From Acuticoccus sp. I52.16.1 (GTDB taxonomy: Bacteria; Pseudomonadota; Alphaproteobacteria; Rhizobiales; Amorphaceae), in the NCBI RefSeq assembly GCF_022865125.1, contig NZ_CP094828.1, positions 4,767,219 through 4,831,218 of the forward strand: 64,000 nt of DNA, given 5' to 3'. This document shows, one piece after another, positions 10,271 to 18,042 of this stretch. Under the pieces are notes generated by a model that was not told where the DNA came from, did not search any database, and saw nothing but the letters and a program-made list of their open reading frames with translations. Numbering within the stretch: the stretch's first letter is position 1; the number at the start of each line of letters is the position of its first letter. The translations under genes were made by a program, and so were the position numbers.

Positions 10271-10675
10271 CTACGCCGAAACGCAGAAGGTGGGCGTGTA
10301 ACAACCCGTCCGGGACGCGGTTTCGCCACCCCGACCCCGCGCACATTCCCCGCCGCGCCCGATCTGGAGCCGGCCGCCGCGCCGCTTTGTCCCCGCCTCG
10401 GACGGCGCCTCCACCCCCCTCGGGCTGCCCGGATGACCCTCCGCCCGTCGCACGTCCTGCAACAGCGCCAGGTGGCGGGCGAGGTCGTAAGTCCAGTGCC
10501 CGCACCGCCCCCGCGCACGTTCGCGCCGCAGCTCCCGCCGCAACCAGGCGAGGGGACGCTCGAGCGCCGCCGCCGCAGCGCCTGCCGGATCGCCTTTCGC
10601 CGCGTGCGGCAGCGGCCCTGCGAGCGATACAATCTCAGGGTGTAACGAACTCGATGCGAATTGGGGCTCGGCCAT
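10271..10675 (-). CDS. Hypothetical protein, basic
   Basis: A 134-residue Arg- and Ala-rich frame of unknown family. The best evidence that it is real is a strong Shine-Dalgarno match (GAGGAA) five bases before the ATG at 10675. The segment LERPLAWLRRELRRERARGR followed by TYDLARHLALLQDVRRAE (residues about 40-78) looks like two amphipathic helices. The last 55 residues are low-complexity and may not fold. It is transcribed away from the DnaA-domain gene, with 226 bases between them. No function is assigned. The frame could be spurious, because GC-rich DNA makes long open frames. Confidence 0.45.
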   Translation of the reverse strand: MAEPQFASSSLHPEIVSLAGPLPHAAKGDPAGAAAAALERPLAWLRRELRRERARGRCGHWTYDLARHLALLQDVRRAEGHPGSPRGVEAPSEAGTKRRGGRLQIGRGGECARGRGGETASRTGCYTPTFCVSA

Positions 10676-10901
10676 TGCAATTCCTCGTTGTATGAAGGAA
10701 TGCGCAGATTATGTGACCGGAAGTTGGCGGGGATAGGATCGCAGTCATCCCGAGGCGCCGGCAGCTAGCATGATTAACGCAAGCGGCCAAAAGTTATTTG
10801 CCCGGTAATTCATGTTATCCCCGTTTTCCATTCCAACTTTAGATTGAGCTGACGGCAGGGCAGCAGTCCGCCTTCGAGGGGAAGGGCGAAAGGCCGAGCT
10901 A
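10676..10901. promoter_or_regulatory. Divergent intergenic region before the DnaA-domain gene
   Basis: A 226-base region whose middle part (about 10765-10850) is AT-rich compared with its surroundings. It contains TTATCCCCG at 10815, a partial match to the DnaA box consensus TTWTNCACA. It probably holds promoters for the genes on both sides. Confidence 0.35.
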
Positions 10902-11306
10902 ATGCATACACACGAGTTGGCGGTCATCAAATCACAACCGCTGGGATACCCGCGCAAAACCATAGATCGGCGTACCGTACGACGTATGATTGAATTGACG
11001 GTCGCAGCCGCGCTCAATCTTCCCGTCGACGAACTCGCGGCGAAAACGAGGCGGACAGCGCCGGTCGCCTTTGCGCGGCAGATTTCGATGTACTGTGCGC
11101 ACGTCACGTTCGGCTGGTCGCTGACGGAGGCCGGGGCGGTGTTCTGCCGCGACCGCACAACGGCCGCACACGCTTGCCGCGTGGTCGAGGACCGGCGCGA
11201 CTGCCCGCACATCGACGCGGTCGTGTCCACCGTGGAGGAGCAGCTCCACTCGTGGATCACCGCGATGGAATTTTGTCGCCAGACCGTGGAAGGGAACCTG
11301 GAATGA
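10902..11306 (+). CDS. DnaA domain IV-like DNA-binding protein
   Basis: A 134-residue protein consisting almost only of the C-terminal DNA-binding domain of the replication initiator DnaA (Bac_DnaA_C). The helix-turn-helix and signature region is visible at about residues 55-98 (FARQISMYCAHVTFGWSL ... FCRDRTTAAHACRVVED). There is no AAA+ ATPase part, so it cannot be an initiator by itself. Such stand-alone proteins occur in Hyphomicrobiales next to DUF6456 genes; their role is not settled and regulation is likely. The ATG start at 10902 is preceded by AAAGGCCGAG. The stop overlaps the next gene by four bases. Confidence 0.85.
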   Translation: MHTHELAVIKSQPLGYPRKTIDRRTVRRMIELTVAAALNLPVDELAAKTRRTAPVAFARQISMYCAHVTFGWSLTEAGAVFCRDRTTAAHACRVVEDRRDCPHIDAVVSTVEEQLHSWITAMEFCRQTVEGNLE

Positions 11307-12076
11307 GCAACGTCACCATTCTGCGTCGCCTCGGTAAACAAAACGTCACCTTGCAGCACGATGGTTCGCTGCTGCTGCCGGGTTCGGTCAACGCTCCCCC
11401 CCTCAGCGTCGCCGCCGAAACCGTCGACACGCTCCTGTCGGAGGATCTCATCGCCGTGGACCGCGGCGCGGTGCGGCGCAGCCGCGCGGGGGAGATGTAC
11501 CTGCGCCGGGCGCTGGCGGCGGTGCCGGAGGATCAGTTCACCGCCCAGCACCGCGAGATGGTGGTCGAGACGCGCACGCGGGACGCCATCACGGTGACGG
11601 CCAACGCGGCGGAGAGCCCGCTCGGCTGGTTGGCGACGCGGCGGGACCGCAACGGGGCGCCGATGATCTCGCGCATGCAGTTGGAGGCGGGGCGGCGGCT
11701 GGCGATGGATCACGAGCGGGCGCTGCGGCGCGAGCGGGTCACCCAGTCGTGGGACCTGTCCGGCGTGCATGGCGACGGGCCGCGCGACCGGCTCACCGTC
11801 AGCGAGGCGGCGCACGACGCGCAGCGCCGCGTGCGCGAGGCCTTGGACGCGGTGGGGCCGGAGATGTCCTCGGTGCTCTACGAGGTCTGCTGCGAGGAGC
11901 GGGGGCTGGAAATGGTCGAGAAGCAGCACGGCTGGCCGGCGCGGTGCGGCAAGGTGATCCTGCGCCTGGCGCTCGACCGGCTGGCGCAGCATTACGGCAT
12001 GGCGCCGTCCGTCTCGGGCGCGGCGCGGGCCGGGCTGGTCCACTGGGGCGCGGACGGCTACCGCCCGAGCGCCTGA
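11303..12076 (+). CDS. DUF6456 domain-containing protein
   Basis: A 257-residue soluble protein. The C-terminal half (about 120-257) resembles the DUF6456 family, with the pattern DAQRRVREALDAVGPEMSSVL, a Cys-Cys pair, and WPARCGKVILRLALDRLAQHYG, which looks like a helix-turn-helix. It is joined to the DnaA-domain gene by an ATGA overlap, so the two are almost certainly co-translated and may work together on DNA. No biochemical function is known to me. The start at 11303 was chosen for this overlap, since the frame stays open further upstream. Confidence 0.8.
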   Translation: MSNVTILRRLGKQNVTLQHDGSLLLPGSVNAPPLSVAAETVDTLLSEDLIAVDRGAVRRSRAGEMYLRRALAAVPEDQFTAQHREMVVETRTRDAITVTANAAESPLGWLATRRDRNGAPMISRMQLEAGRRLAMDHERALRRERVTQSWDLSGVHGDGPRDRLTVSEAAHDAQRRVREALDAVGPEMSSVLYEVCCEERGLEMVEKQHGWPARCGKVILRLALDRLAQHYGMAPSVSGAARAGLVHWGADGYRPSA

Positions 12077-12138
12077 GCGATTTTTTCCTCCTGACATCGG
12101 CGCCGCGTTCCCCCATGTAGGACAGTTGGAGGGCCGCT

Positions 12139-12555
12139 ATGACGAACGCAGACGACATCGCCGAGGCATTCGAGCTGATCGACGACTGGGAGGAGCGCTA
12201 CCGGTACGTCATCGAGCTGGGGCGCGAGCTGCCCGAGTTCCCGGACGCTCTGAAGACCGCGGCGACGAAGGTGGAGGGCTGCGTCTCCCAGGTGTGGCTG
12301 CGCACGGGACTGGAGGGCGGCAAGCTGGTCGTCCAGGGCGACAGTGACGCGATGATCGTGCGGGGCCTGGTGGCGATCCTGATCGGCTACTACGCCGGCC
12401 GGCCCGCGGCCGAGGTGCCCGCGCTCGACGTGCAGGCGTTCCTGTCGCGCCTGCAATTGTCGGAGCATTTGACCCCGCAGCGCTCCAACGGTCTCAATTC
12501 CATGGTCAAGCGCATCCGCGCCGACGCCGCCCGCCTCGCGGCCGAAGCGGCGTAG
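12139..12555 (+). CDS. sufE: Cysteine desulfuration protein SufE
   Basis: A 138-residue protein that accepts sulfane sulfur from the cysteine desulfurase SufS and passes it to the SufBCD scaffold for Fe-S cluster assembly. The acceptor Cys48 sits in the family motif VEGCVSQVW. The length and the C-terminal SNGLNSMVKRIRADA motif are typical. It stands alone here with no other suf genes nearby, as is common in Alphaproteobacteria. A GGAGGG-like ribosome-binding site precedes the ATG. Confidence 0.95.
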   Translation: MTNADDIAEAFELIDDWEERYRYVIELGRELPEFPDALKTAATKVEGCVSQVWLRTGLEGGKLVVQGDSDAMIVRGLVAILIGYYAGRPAAEVPALDVQAFLSRLQLSEHLTPQRSNGLNSMVKRIRADAARLAAEAA

Positions 12556-12567
12556 CCGGCCGCCCGC

Positions 12568-15249
12568 TCAAGCCCCGAACGGGGCGGGGGCGAGGACGAG
12601 CGCCGCCGACGCGGGCGGGCTCGCACGGTGCTGGGCCACCATCTCGGCCACGGCGCCGCTGGCGAACGCCTCGACGATGGCCTCGTCCGTCGGCAGCACG
12701 AGGTGATGTGCGGCGCGGGCCGCCATGTCCGCGGCGTTGCCCGAACCGTCGATGCCGACGATCGCGCACCCCGCCGCCAGCGCGCAATGCGCCGCGCGCG
12801 ACAGCGGCACCGGCCAGCCCGGCGCGACCAAAACCACGTCCACCTCCGCCGCGACGAGTGCGTCGGCCAGCGCCTCCGGCGTGGCGCCGTCGACGTGCGC
12901 CGCGGTGATGAAGTGCGGCAGATCCGGCCGCGGGGCGAGCGTGAGGAAGGTGTGGCCGCCGTCGAAGGCGTGGCGGCGGGCCAACTCCTGGAACAGCGGC
13001 CAGGCGCAGTCGTCGAGCGGGTCGGCGGCGAAGGCGACGCGCAGCGGCCCGCTCACCGGCGCCCGCGTGCGCGGCTCGCCCGGCTCCAGCGCCAGCTGCG
13101 GTGCGACGCGGATGAGCTGCGGGTCGGCCACCGGCACGCGCTTGGCGTTGCGCTTGGCGGCCAGCGAGGGCGCCAGCACCGCGAACCGCGTCTCCGCCAG
13201 GAAGGCCGAGACGCGCCGCTTGTGCTCGCTGCGGCCCTTGTCGAACCGGCAGCGGTGCGCCGGCTCGGCGGTCACCGGGTTGCTCACGCGTCCGTCCGGA
13301 TTGAGGAGCCGGCGGCAGGGGCAGGCGAGCCAATAGTCGTGCACCCACATCATCCGCCGCCCGCCGGAGAGGCCGAAATATCCCGCCAGCCGCTCCGGAT
13401 GATGCCCGGCGAGGCCGTGGACGACGGCGTCGACCGTGATGGAGTAGCGCAGCGCCGTCAGCGCCTCGATCAGCGAGGAGGTCTTGCACGAGCCGACCAG
13501 CGCGCCGCCGAGCAGCAGGCGCAGGACCGGGTCGTCGGCGCGCTGGGCGAACCCGGCCCGCGGCGCCTCGGGGTGGGCATTCAGGTAGGGCGTGTTCCGC
13601 GCTCGGGCCGTGGCCGCCTCGGCTTGCAGCGCGGTTGCCGCGCTCGCCGTCGCGTCGGCGGGGTCGGTGTCGCTGATCGAAACCAGCAGCACGCCCTCCA
13701 CGCCCACCGCCTCGATGATGCGGCGGGTGATGATCGCAGGAGGCAGCAGCGTCTCGGCGGCCGGGTAGGCGGGAAGCGGGGGGAGGCCGTCGGGCCGGGC
13801 GCTGGTCGCCTGCCAGCGGTTGAAGGGGCGGCGGATGGTGCGGCCTTCGTCGCGTCCCCGCGTGACATAATGCACGAAGGGGTTGAGGTCGGCTTCGGCG
13901 ACGTCGCTGTTGAGGTCGAGGTAGCCGGTGGTGGAGAACCACGGCGCCGGGTCGCGCCCCTCGCGCCAGCCATACTCCACATAGTGGGCGACGGGGTCGA
14001 TCTCCTCGCCGACGTCGCGATTGATACCCCGGTAGAAGGCGGCGTCGAACACCTCGGCGATCGCCTCCCGCCCCTCGAGCATCGCCTGCCGGTCGCCCTC
14101 CGGGGTGCGCGGCGCACGGCGCCCCTCCGCCCGGCCGACCGCGATATAATGCGCGAACGGCTCCAGCCCCGCCGCGGCGACATCGGGATTGGCGTCGAGA
14201 TAGCCGGCGACGGAGAACCACGGGGCCGGATCGCGGCCGGCCTTCCAGCCGCGCCGCACGTAGTGCTTGACCGCATCGCCCTTGCGGCCGAGGCCGGGGG
14301 TGTTGGCGCGGTAGTAGGCGGCGTCGAACTCGCGGGCGATCAGCTTGCGGCGGCGTTTCTCGTCGTAGCCGGCGAACTCGGCGGCCTTCTCGCGCAGCCG
14401 CGCGCGAGCGGCCTCCGCGTCGAGATGGTGGACGAAGGGGTTGAGGCCGCCGCCGCTGAGCCGGGGGTGGCGAGCGAGGTGGAGCGCGACCGAGAACTCG
14501 GGCGTCGGGTCGCGCCCCTCGCGCCAGCCGCGGCGCATGAAGTGGTCGAGCGGATCCTCCTCGGCGCCCTCCAGCCCCCCGTAGCGCATCCGGTAGAAGC
14601 GCGGATTGAAATGGTCGCGCAGCAGCGTCTTCTGCTCTTCGGGGGTCGGGTCGGCGTTGCCCGGCGTATCGCTGTCCTGGATCTCGCCGAAGACGAGGTG
14701 ATGCACGAACGGGTTGAGGCCGCTGCGGGCGACGACCGGGTGCTCGGCGGCATAATCGGCGAGGGAGAAGTCGGGCGTCGGATTCCGGCCCTCACGCCAG
14801 CCGGTTCGCAGGAAATGGTCGAGCGGGTCGGCGTCCGAGGCGGCCACGTCGCGATTGCGGGCGACATAATGCTCGACGTCGAAGTGGCGGGCGACGAGGT
14901 CGCGCAGTTCGGCCACGTCCGGCGTCGGGTCGGCGACCTTGCGGCCGATGCGGCCCTCGGCGCGGCCATGGCGCAGGTAGTGGACGAACGGGTTGGTGCC
15001 GGAGGAGGCGACGTCGGGGTAGAGGGCCTTGTAGTCGGCGATCGAGAAGCTGGGCGACGGGCTGCGGCCCTCCTTCCAGCCGTGGCCCAGGAAATGGCGC
15101 AGCGGGTCGGCGCCGGAGGCGGCGACGTCGGGGTTGGTGGCGAGGTAGAACTCGGCGTCGAAGGCCTTGGCGACGAGCGCGCGCTCAGCCTCTTCGCGGG
15201 TCGGCGTCCGGCGCCGGCGCGAGAACTTCAACCAGCGGGCGGCCTTCAT
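12568..15249 (-). CDS. Glycosyltransferase-like protein with five N-terminal repeats
   Basis: An 893-residue protein. Residues 30-470 hold five imperfect repeats of about 70 residues (30-100, 123-190, 214-280, 308-377, 401-470). Each has a first half FDxxxYxxxNxDV...DPLxHFxxxGWREGRxPxPxFS and a second half YLxxxPDVAxxGxNPFxHYxxxGRxEGR. Such repeats occur in alphaproteobacterial surface-polysaccharide proteins. The C-terminal part (about 490-893) resembles GT4-type glycosyltransferases: an MMWVHDYWLACPCRR motif with paired cysteines as in HDYxxVCP proteins. No signal peptide or membrane segment is evident. The catalytic activity is not proven; a role in cell-surface glycan synthesis is the best inference. 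It converges on sufE with 12 bases between stops. Confidence 0.75.
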   Translation of the reverse strand: MKAARWLKFSRRRRTPTREEAERALVAKAFDAEFYLATNPDVAASGADPLRHFLGHGWKEGRSPSPSFSIADYKALYPDVASSGTNPFVHYLRHGRAEGRIGRKVADPTPDVAELRDLVARHFDVEHYVARNRDVAASDADPLDHFLRTGWREGRNPTPDFSLADYAAEHPVVARSGLNPFVHHLVFGEIQDSDTPGNADPTPEEQKTLLRDHFNPRFYRMRYGGLEGAEEDPLDHFMRRGWREGRDPTPEFSVALHLARHPRLSGGGLNPFVHHLDAEAARARLREKAAEFAGYDEKRRRKLIAREFDAAYYRANTPGLGRKGDAVKHYVRRGWKAGRDPAPWFSVAGYLDANPDVAAAGLEPFAHYIAVGRAEGRRAPRTPEGDRQAMLEGREAIAEVFDAAFYRGINRDVGEEIDPVAHYVEYGWREGRDPAPWFSTTGYLDLNSDVAEADLNPFVHYVTRGRDEGRTIRRPFNRWQATSARPDGLPPLPAYPAAETLLPPAIITRRIIEAVGVEGVLLVSISDTDPADATASAATALQAEAATARARNTPYLNAHPEAPRAGFAQRADDPVLRLLLGGALVGSCKTSSLIEALTALRYSITVDAVVHGLAGHHPERLAGYFGLSGGRRMMWVHDYWLACPCRRLLNPDGRVSNPVTAEPAHRCRFDKGRSEHKRRVSAFLAETRFAVLAPSLAAKRNAKRVPVADPQLIRVAPQLALEPGEPRTRAPVSGPLRVAFAADPLDDCAWPLFQELARRHAFDGGHTFLTLAPRPDLPHFITAAHVDGATPEALADALVAAEVDVVLVAPGWPVPLSRAAHCALAAGCAIVGIDGSGNAADMAARAAHHLVLPTDEAIVEAFASGAVAEMVAQHRASPPASAALVLAPAPFGA
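13840..15162 (-). repeat. Five in-frame protein repeats within the glycosyltransferase-like gene
   Basis: Five degenerate repeats of about 200-280 bp spacing encode the DPLxHF/GWREGR and NPFxHY/GRxEGR motif pairs. Copies differ at many positions, so this is an old expansion. Confidence 0.8.
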
Positions 15250-15502
15250 CCGGGGGGCTCCAATCTGTCATCGAGCGGGGCGACAGGGCGCTGCGGGTCG
15301 GCCCCGCCGACGAGGCGCGGCCGTCCGGCGACGGGGCGATACTTGGCGTAGGCCGGTTGCCTCGCGCAAGCCTTTCTTGGGGCGATTCTCGGGGTGCGGC
15401 GCCGGGGGGTGGTTCGCGGCGGCCAAGTGTGCCCAATTCACCGCGAGCGCCATCGGCCAGTGCGGCCGGCGCGCTCCAAGAGGCGAGACGGTGGGAGGAT
15501 CC
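15250..15502. promoter_or_regulatory. Divergent promoter region
   Basis: A 253-base GC-rich gap between two divergent genes. It must contain both promoters, but I see no clear -35/-10 pair or operator. GGGAGGAT at 15493-15500 is the ribosome-binding site of the next gene. Confidence 0.4.
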
Positions 15503-17212
15503 ATGGCTGCGCATCATGGTGCAGGGCGGATGACGGCAGGCGGCGCGATCTTCGCGCGGCTGAAGGCGCTCGGGGTGGAGGTGGTGTTCGCCAACTCCGG
15601 CACCGACTTCCCGCCGGTGATCGAGGGCCTGGCGGAAGCGGCGGCGCAAGACGCGGACCTGCCGCTGGCGCTGGTCATCCCGCACGAACACGCTGCGATG
15701 GGGATGGCGCACGGCTATTACCTCGTCACCGGCGAGCCGCAGGCGGTGATGCTGCACACCAATGTCGGCCTCTCCAACGGCGCCACCGGGGCGATCAACG
15801 CCGCGTGCGAGCACATCCCGATGATCATGATGTCCGGCCGCACGCCGGTGACGGAGGGGGGGCGGTTCGGCGCGCGCACGGTCCCGATCGCCTGGGGCCA
15901 GGAGATGCGTGACCAGACGGCGCTGGTGCGCGAGGCCTCCAAGTGGGACTACGAGCTGCGCTTCCCCGAGCAGATCGGTCCGTTGCTGGACCGCGCCCAC
16001 GCCATCGCCATGTCGACCCCGAGGGGCCCGGTCTACCTGTCGCTCCCGCGCGAGGTGCTGTGCGAGCCGGTCGAGACCGCCGCGCTCGACGCACCGCCCA
16101 CGATGACGCCGGTGCGGGTGGCGCCGGATCCGGAGGCGGTGAAGGCCGCCGCGGCGGCGATCGCGGCGGCCGAGGCGCCATTGGTGATCGCCCAGCGCGG
16201 CGCGGGCGACGAGGCGAGCTTCGCCGAGTTCGCCGCATGGGCGGAGGAGTGGGGCATCGCCGTCTCCTCCTGGTGGGCGACGCACCTCGCGATCGCGACG
16301 GACCATCCCTGCCACGTCGGCGCCGACCCGGGGCCGTGGCTTGCCGAGGCGGACGTCGTCGTCATCCTCGATGCACTGGCGCCGTGGTGGCCGGACATCC
16401 ACCCCGCGCCCCATGCCGCGACGGTCATCAACATCGGCCCCGACCCGCTGTTCTCGCGTTTCCCGGTGCGCAACTTCCGCTCCGACATCGCACTGCGCGG
16501 CGAGAGCGCCGACACGATCCCGGCGCTGGTCTCCCAGATGCAGGACATGGCGCGCGGCCCGAAGGTGGCGGCCCGGCGCCAGCGCCTGGCGGAGACGACG
16601 GCGGCGATGCGCGAACGGCTGGTGACGGCGGCGACCGCGGACGTCGAGCGCGGCATGACGAAGGCCTATGTCAGCCACTGTTTGGGCGAGGCGCTGGCGG
16701 GGCGCACGTCCTCGGTGTTCTCCGAGCTGGGCACCAAGCTCGGCTTCCTGCCGCGCAGCGAGCCGCGATCGTGGTTCCAGGAGCCGCATTCGGGTGGCCT
16801 GGGCTGGAGCTTCCCGGCGGCGATGGGGGCCAAGCTCGCCGATCCGGAGCGCACGTGCATGGCGACGATGGGCGACGGGTCGTACATGTTCGCCAACCCC
16901 ACCGCCTGCCACCAGGTGGCGGAGGCGCTGGGGCTCGGCGTGGTGGTGGTGATCCTCAACAACGAGGAGTGGGGCGCGGTGCGCGCGTCGGTGACCGGGA
17001 TGTACCCGGACGGTGTCGCGGCGAGCGCCAACCAGATGCCGCTGACGGCGCTGAAACCGAGCCCCGACTTCTGCAAGACGGCCGAAGCGAGCCGCGCCTT
17101 TACCCGCCGGGTGACGGACCCGGCCGCGCTCCCGGCCGCGCTCGCCGAGGCGCTGGCCGCGGCCGACCGGGGCCGGCAGGCCCTCCTCGACGTGGCGGTG
17201 CTGCCGGACTGA
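15503..17212 (+). CDS. Thiamine diphosphate-dependent enzyme, acetolactate synthase-like
   Basis: A 569-residue enzyme of the pyruvate oxidase/acetolactate synthase/decarboxylase superfamily. The N-terminal pyrimidine-binding domain has the catalytic Glu in PHEHAAMGMAHGYY (about residue 54). The C-terminal diphosphate domain has the GDG...NN cofactor motif (MGDGSYMF, then VVVILNNEEWG) at about 455-490. The substrate is unknown; it lacks the regulatory partner and gene context of a biosynthetic acetolactate synthase. The start at 15503 follows GGGAGGAT by a few bases and begins just before the family's N-terminal domain. A much longer open frame upstream has no matching features. Confidence 0.85.
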   Translation: MAAHHGAGRMTAGGAIFARLKALGVEVVFANSGTDFPPVIEGLAEAAAQDADLPLALVIPHEHAAMGMAHGYYLVTGEPQAVMLHTNVGLSNGATGAINAACEHIPMIMMSGRTPVTEGGRFGARTVPIAWGQEMRDQTALVREASKWDYELRFPEQIGPLLDRAHAIAMSTPRGPVYLSLPREVLCEPVETAALDAPPTMTPVRVAPDPEAVKAAAAAIAAAEAPLVIAQRGAGDEASFAEFAAWAEEWGIAVSSWWATHLAIATDHPCHVGADPGPWLAEADVVVILDALAPWWPDIHPAPHAATVINIGPDPLFSRFPVRNFRSDIALRGESADTIPALVSQMQDMARGPKVAARRQRLAETTAAMRERLVTAATADVERGMTKAYVSHCLGEALAGRTSSVFSELGTKLGFLPRSEPRSWFQEPHSGGLGWSFPAAMGAKLADPERTCMATMGDGSYMFANPTACHQVAEALGLGVVVVILNNEEWGAVRASVTGMYPDGVAASANQMPLTALKPSPDFCKTAEASRAFTRRVTDPAALPAALAEALAAADRGRQALLDVAVLPD

Positions 17213-17247
17213 GCGGTTCGCCGGAAAGGGGGCGTCGGGGGGCGGCC

Positions 17248-18042
17248 TCAGCCCTCCGCCTCGGGCCACACGGGCCGCGAGAAGACGCCGCCGTCGACCC
17301 ACAAGGTCTGCCCGGTGACGTAGCTCGCGGCCGGGGACGCGAAGAAGAGCACCGGACCGGCGATGTCGGCCGGGCGACCGACGCGGCGCAGCGGCGTGAC
17401 CGCGCCCCACTTGGCGCCGTAATCCGCGGTGCTGCCGGCGGTGCGGTCGACCTCGATGGCGCCGGGCGCGACGCAGTTGACGCGGATGCCGTGCGGGCCC
17501 AGCTCGACGGCGGCGACCTTGGTGAATTGCTCGATCCCGCCCTTGGCCGCGGTGTAGCCGACGAGGCCGGGGAAGGCGAGCTTGTTGCAACCGGAGCCGA
17601 TGTTGACGATCGCGCCGGGTTGCTCGTGGGCGACCATGGCGCGGGCCGCCGACTGGGTGTTGAGGAAGGTGCCGCGCAAATGGGTGCGCACGACGCGGTC
17701 CCAATCGTCGACGGCGAGGTCGAGGAGCGGCGCCAGGACCTGCACGCCGGCATTGTTGACGAGGAGGGCGGGCGCGGCCGCGTAGTCGCGCTCCAGGGCG
17801 TCATAGAAGCGGGCGACCTGCGTCTCATCGCCGGCATCGCAGGCATAGGCGGCGACGTCGTGACCACGCGCGGTCTCTTCGGCGGCGGCCGCGGCGGCCT
17901 CGTGCGGGGTCGCGTGGTGGGTGAAGGCCACGCGGTATCCCGCCTCGGTGAGCGCGCCGACGAGGTGGCGGCCGATGCCGCCGGCGCCCCCGGTGACCAC
18001 GGCGAGCGGAGCGGGATCCGGTGCGTCGGCAGGACGGGTCAT
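17248..18042 (-). CDS. Short-chain dehydrogenase/reductase
   Basis: A 264-residue classical SDR, an NAD(P)-dependent oxidoreductase. Visible motifs are the cofactor loop VTGGAGGIGRH at about 15-25, LLVNNAGVQ at about 92-100, a catalytic Ser in NIGSG 13 residues before Tyr, and YTAAK. The substrate cannot be deduced. It is the last gene of the efflux operon: its ATG overlaps the RND pump stop by four bases. SDRs are not usual partners of RND pumps, so it may modify a substrate or detoxification product. Confidence 0.88.
   Translation of the reverse strand: MTRPADAPDPAPLAVVTGGAGGIGRHLVGALTEAGYRVAFTHHATPHEAAAAAAEETARGHDVAAYACDAGDETQVARFYDALERDYAAAPALLVNNAGVQVLAPLLDLAVDDWDRVVRTHLRGTFLNTQSAARAMVAHEQPGAIVNIGSGCNKLAFPGLVGYTAAKGGIEQFTKVAAVELGPHGIRVNCVAPGAIEVDRTAGSTADYGAKWGAVTPLRRVGRPADIAGPVLFFASPAASYVTGQTLWVDGGVFSRPVWPEAEG

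Noticed and set aside
10902-11306. A second chromosomal or plasmid replication initiator and origin
   Set aside because: The protein lacks the AAA+ domain, and there is no cluster of DnaA boxes or repABC-type genes nearby.
12628-15351. Plus-strand open frame of about 900 codons across the repeat/glycosyltransferase gene
   Set aside because: Repetitive Val/Gly/Arg product that mirrors the repeats of the minus-strand gene; no independent features.
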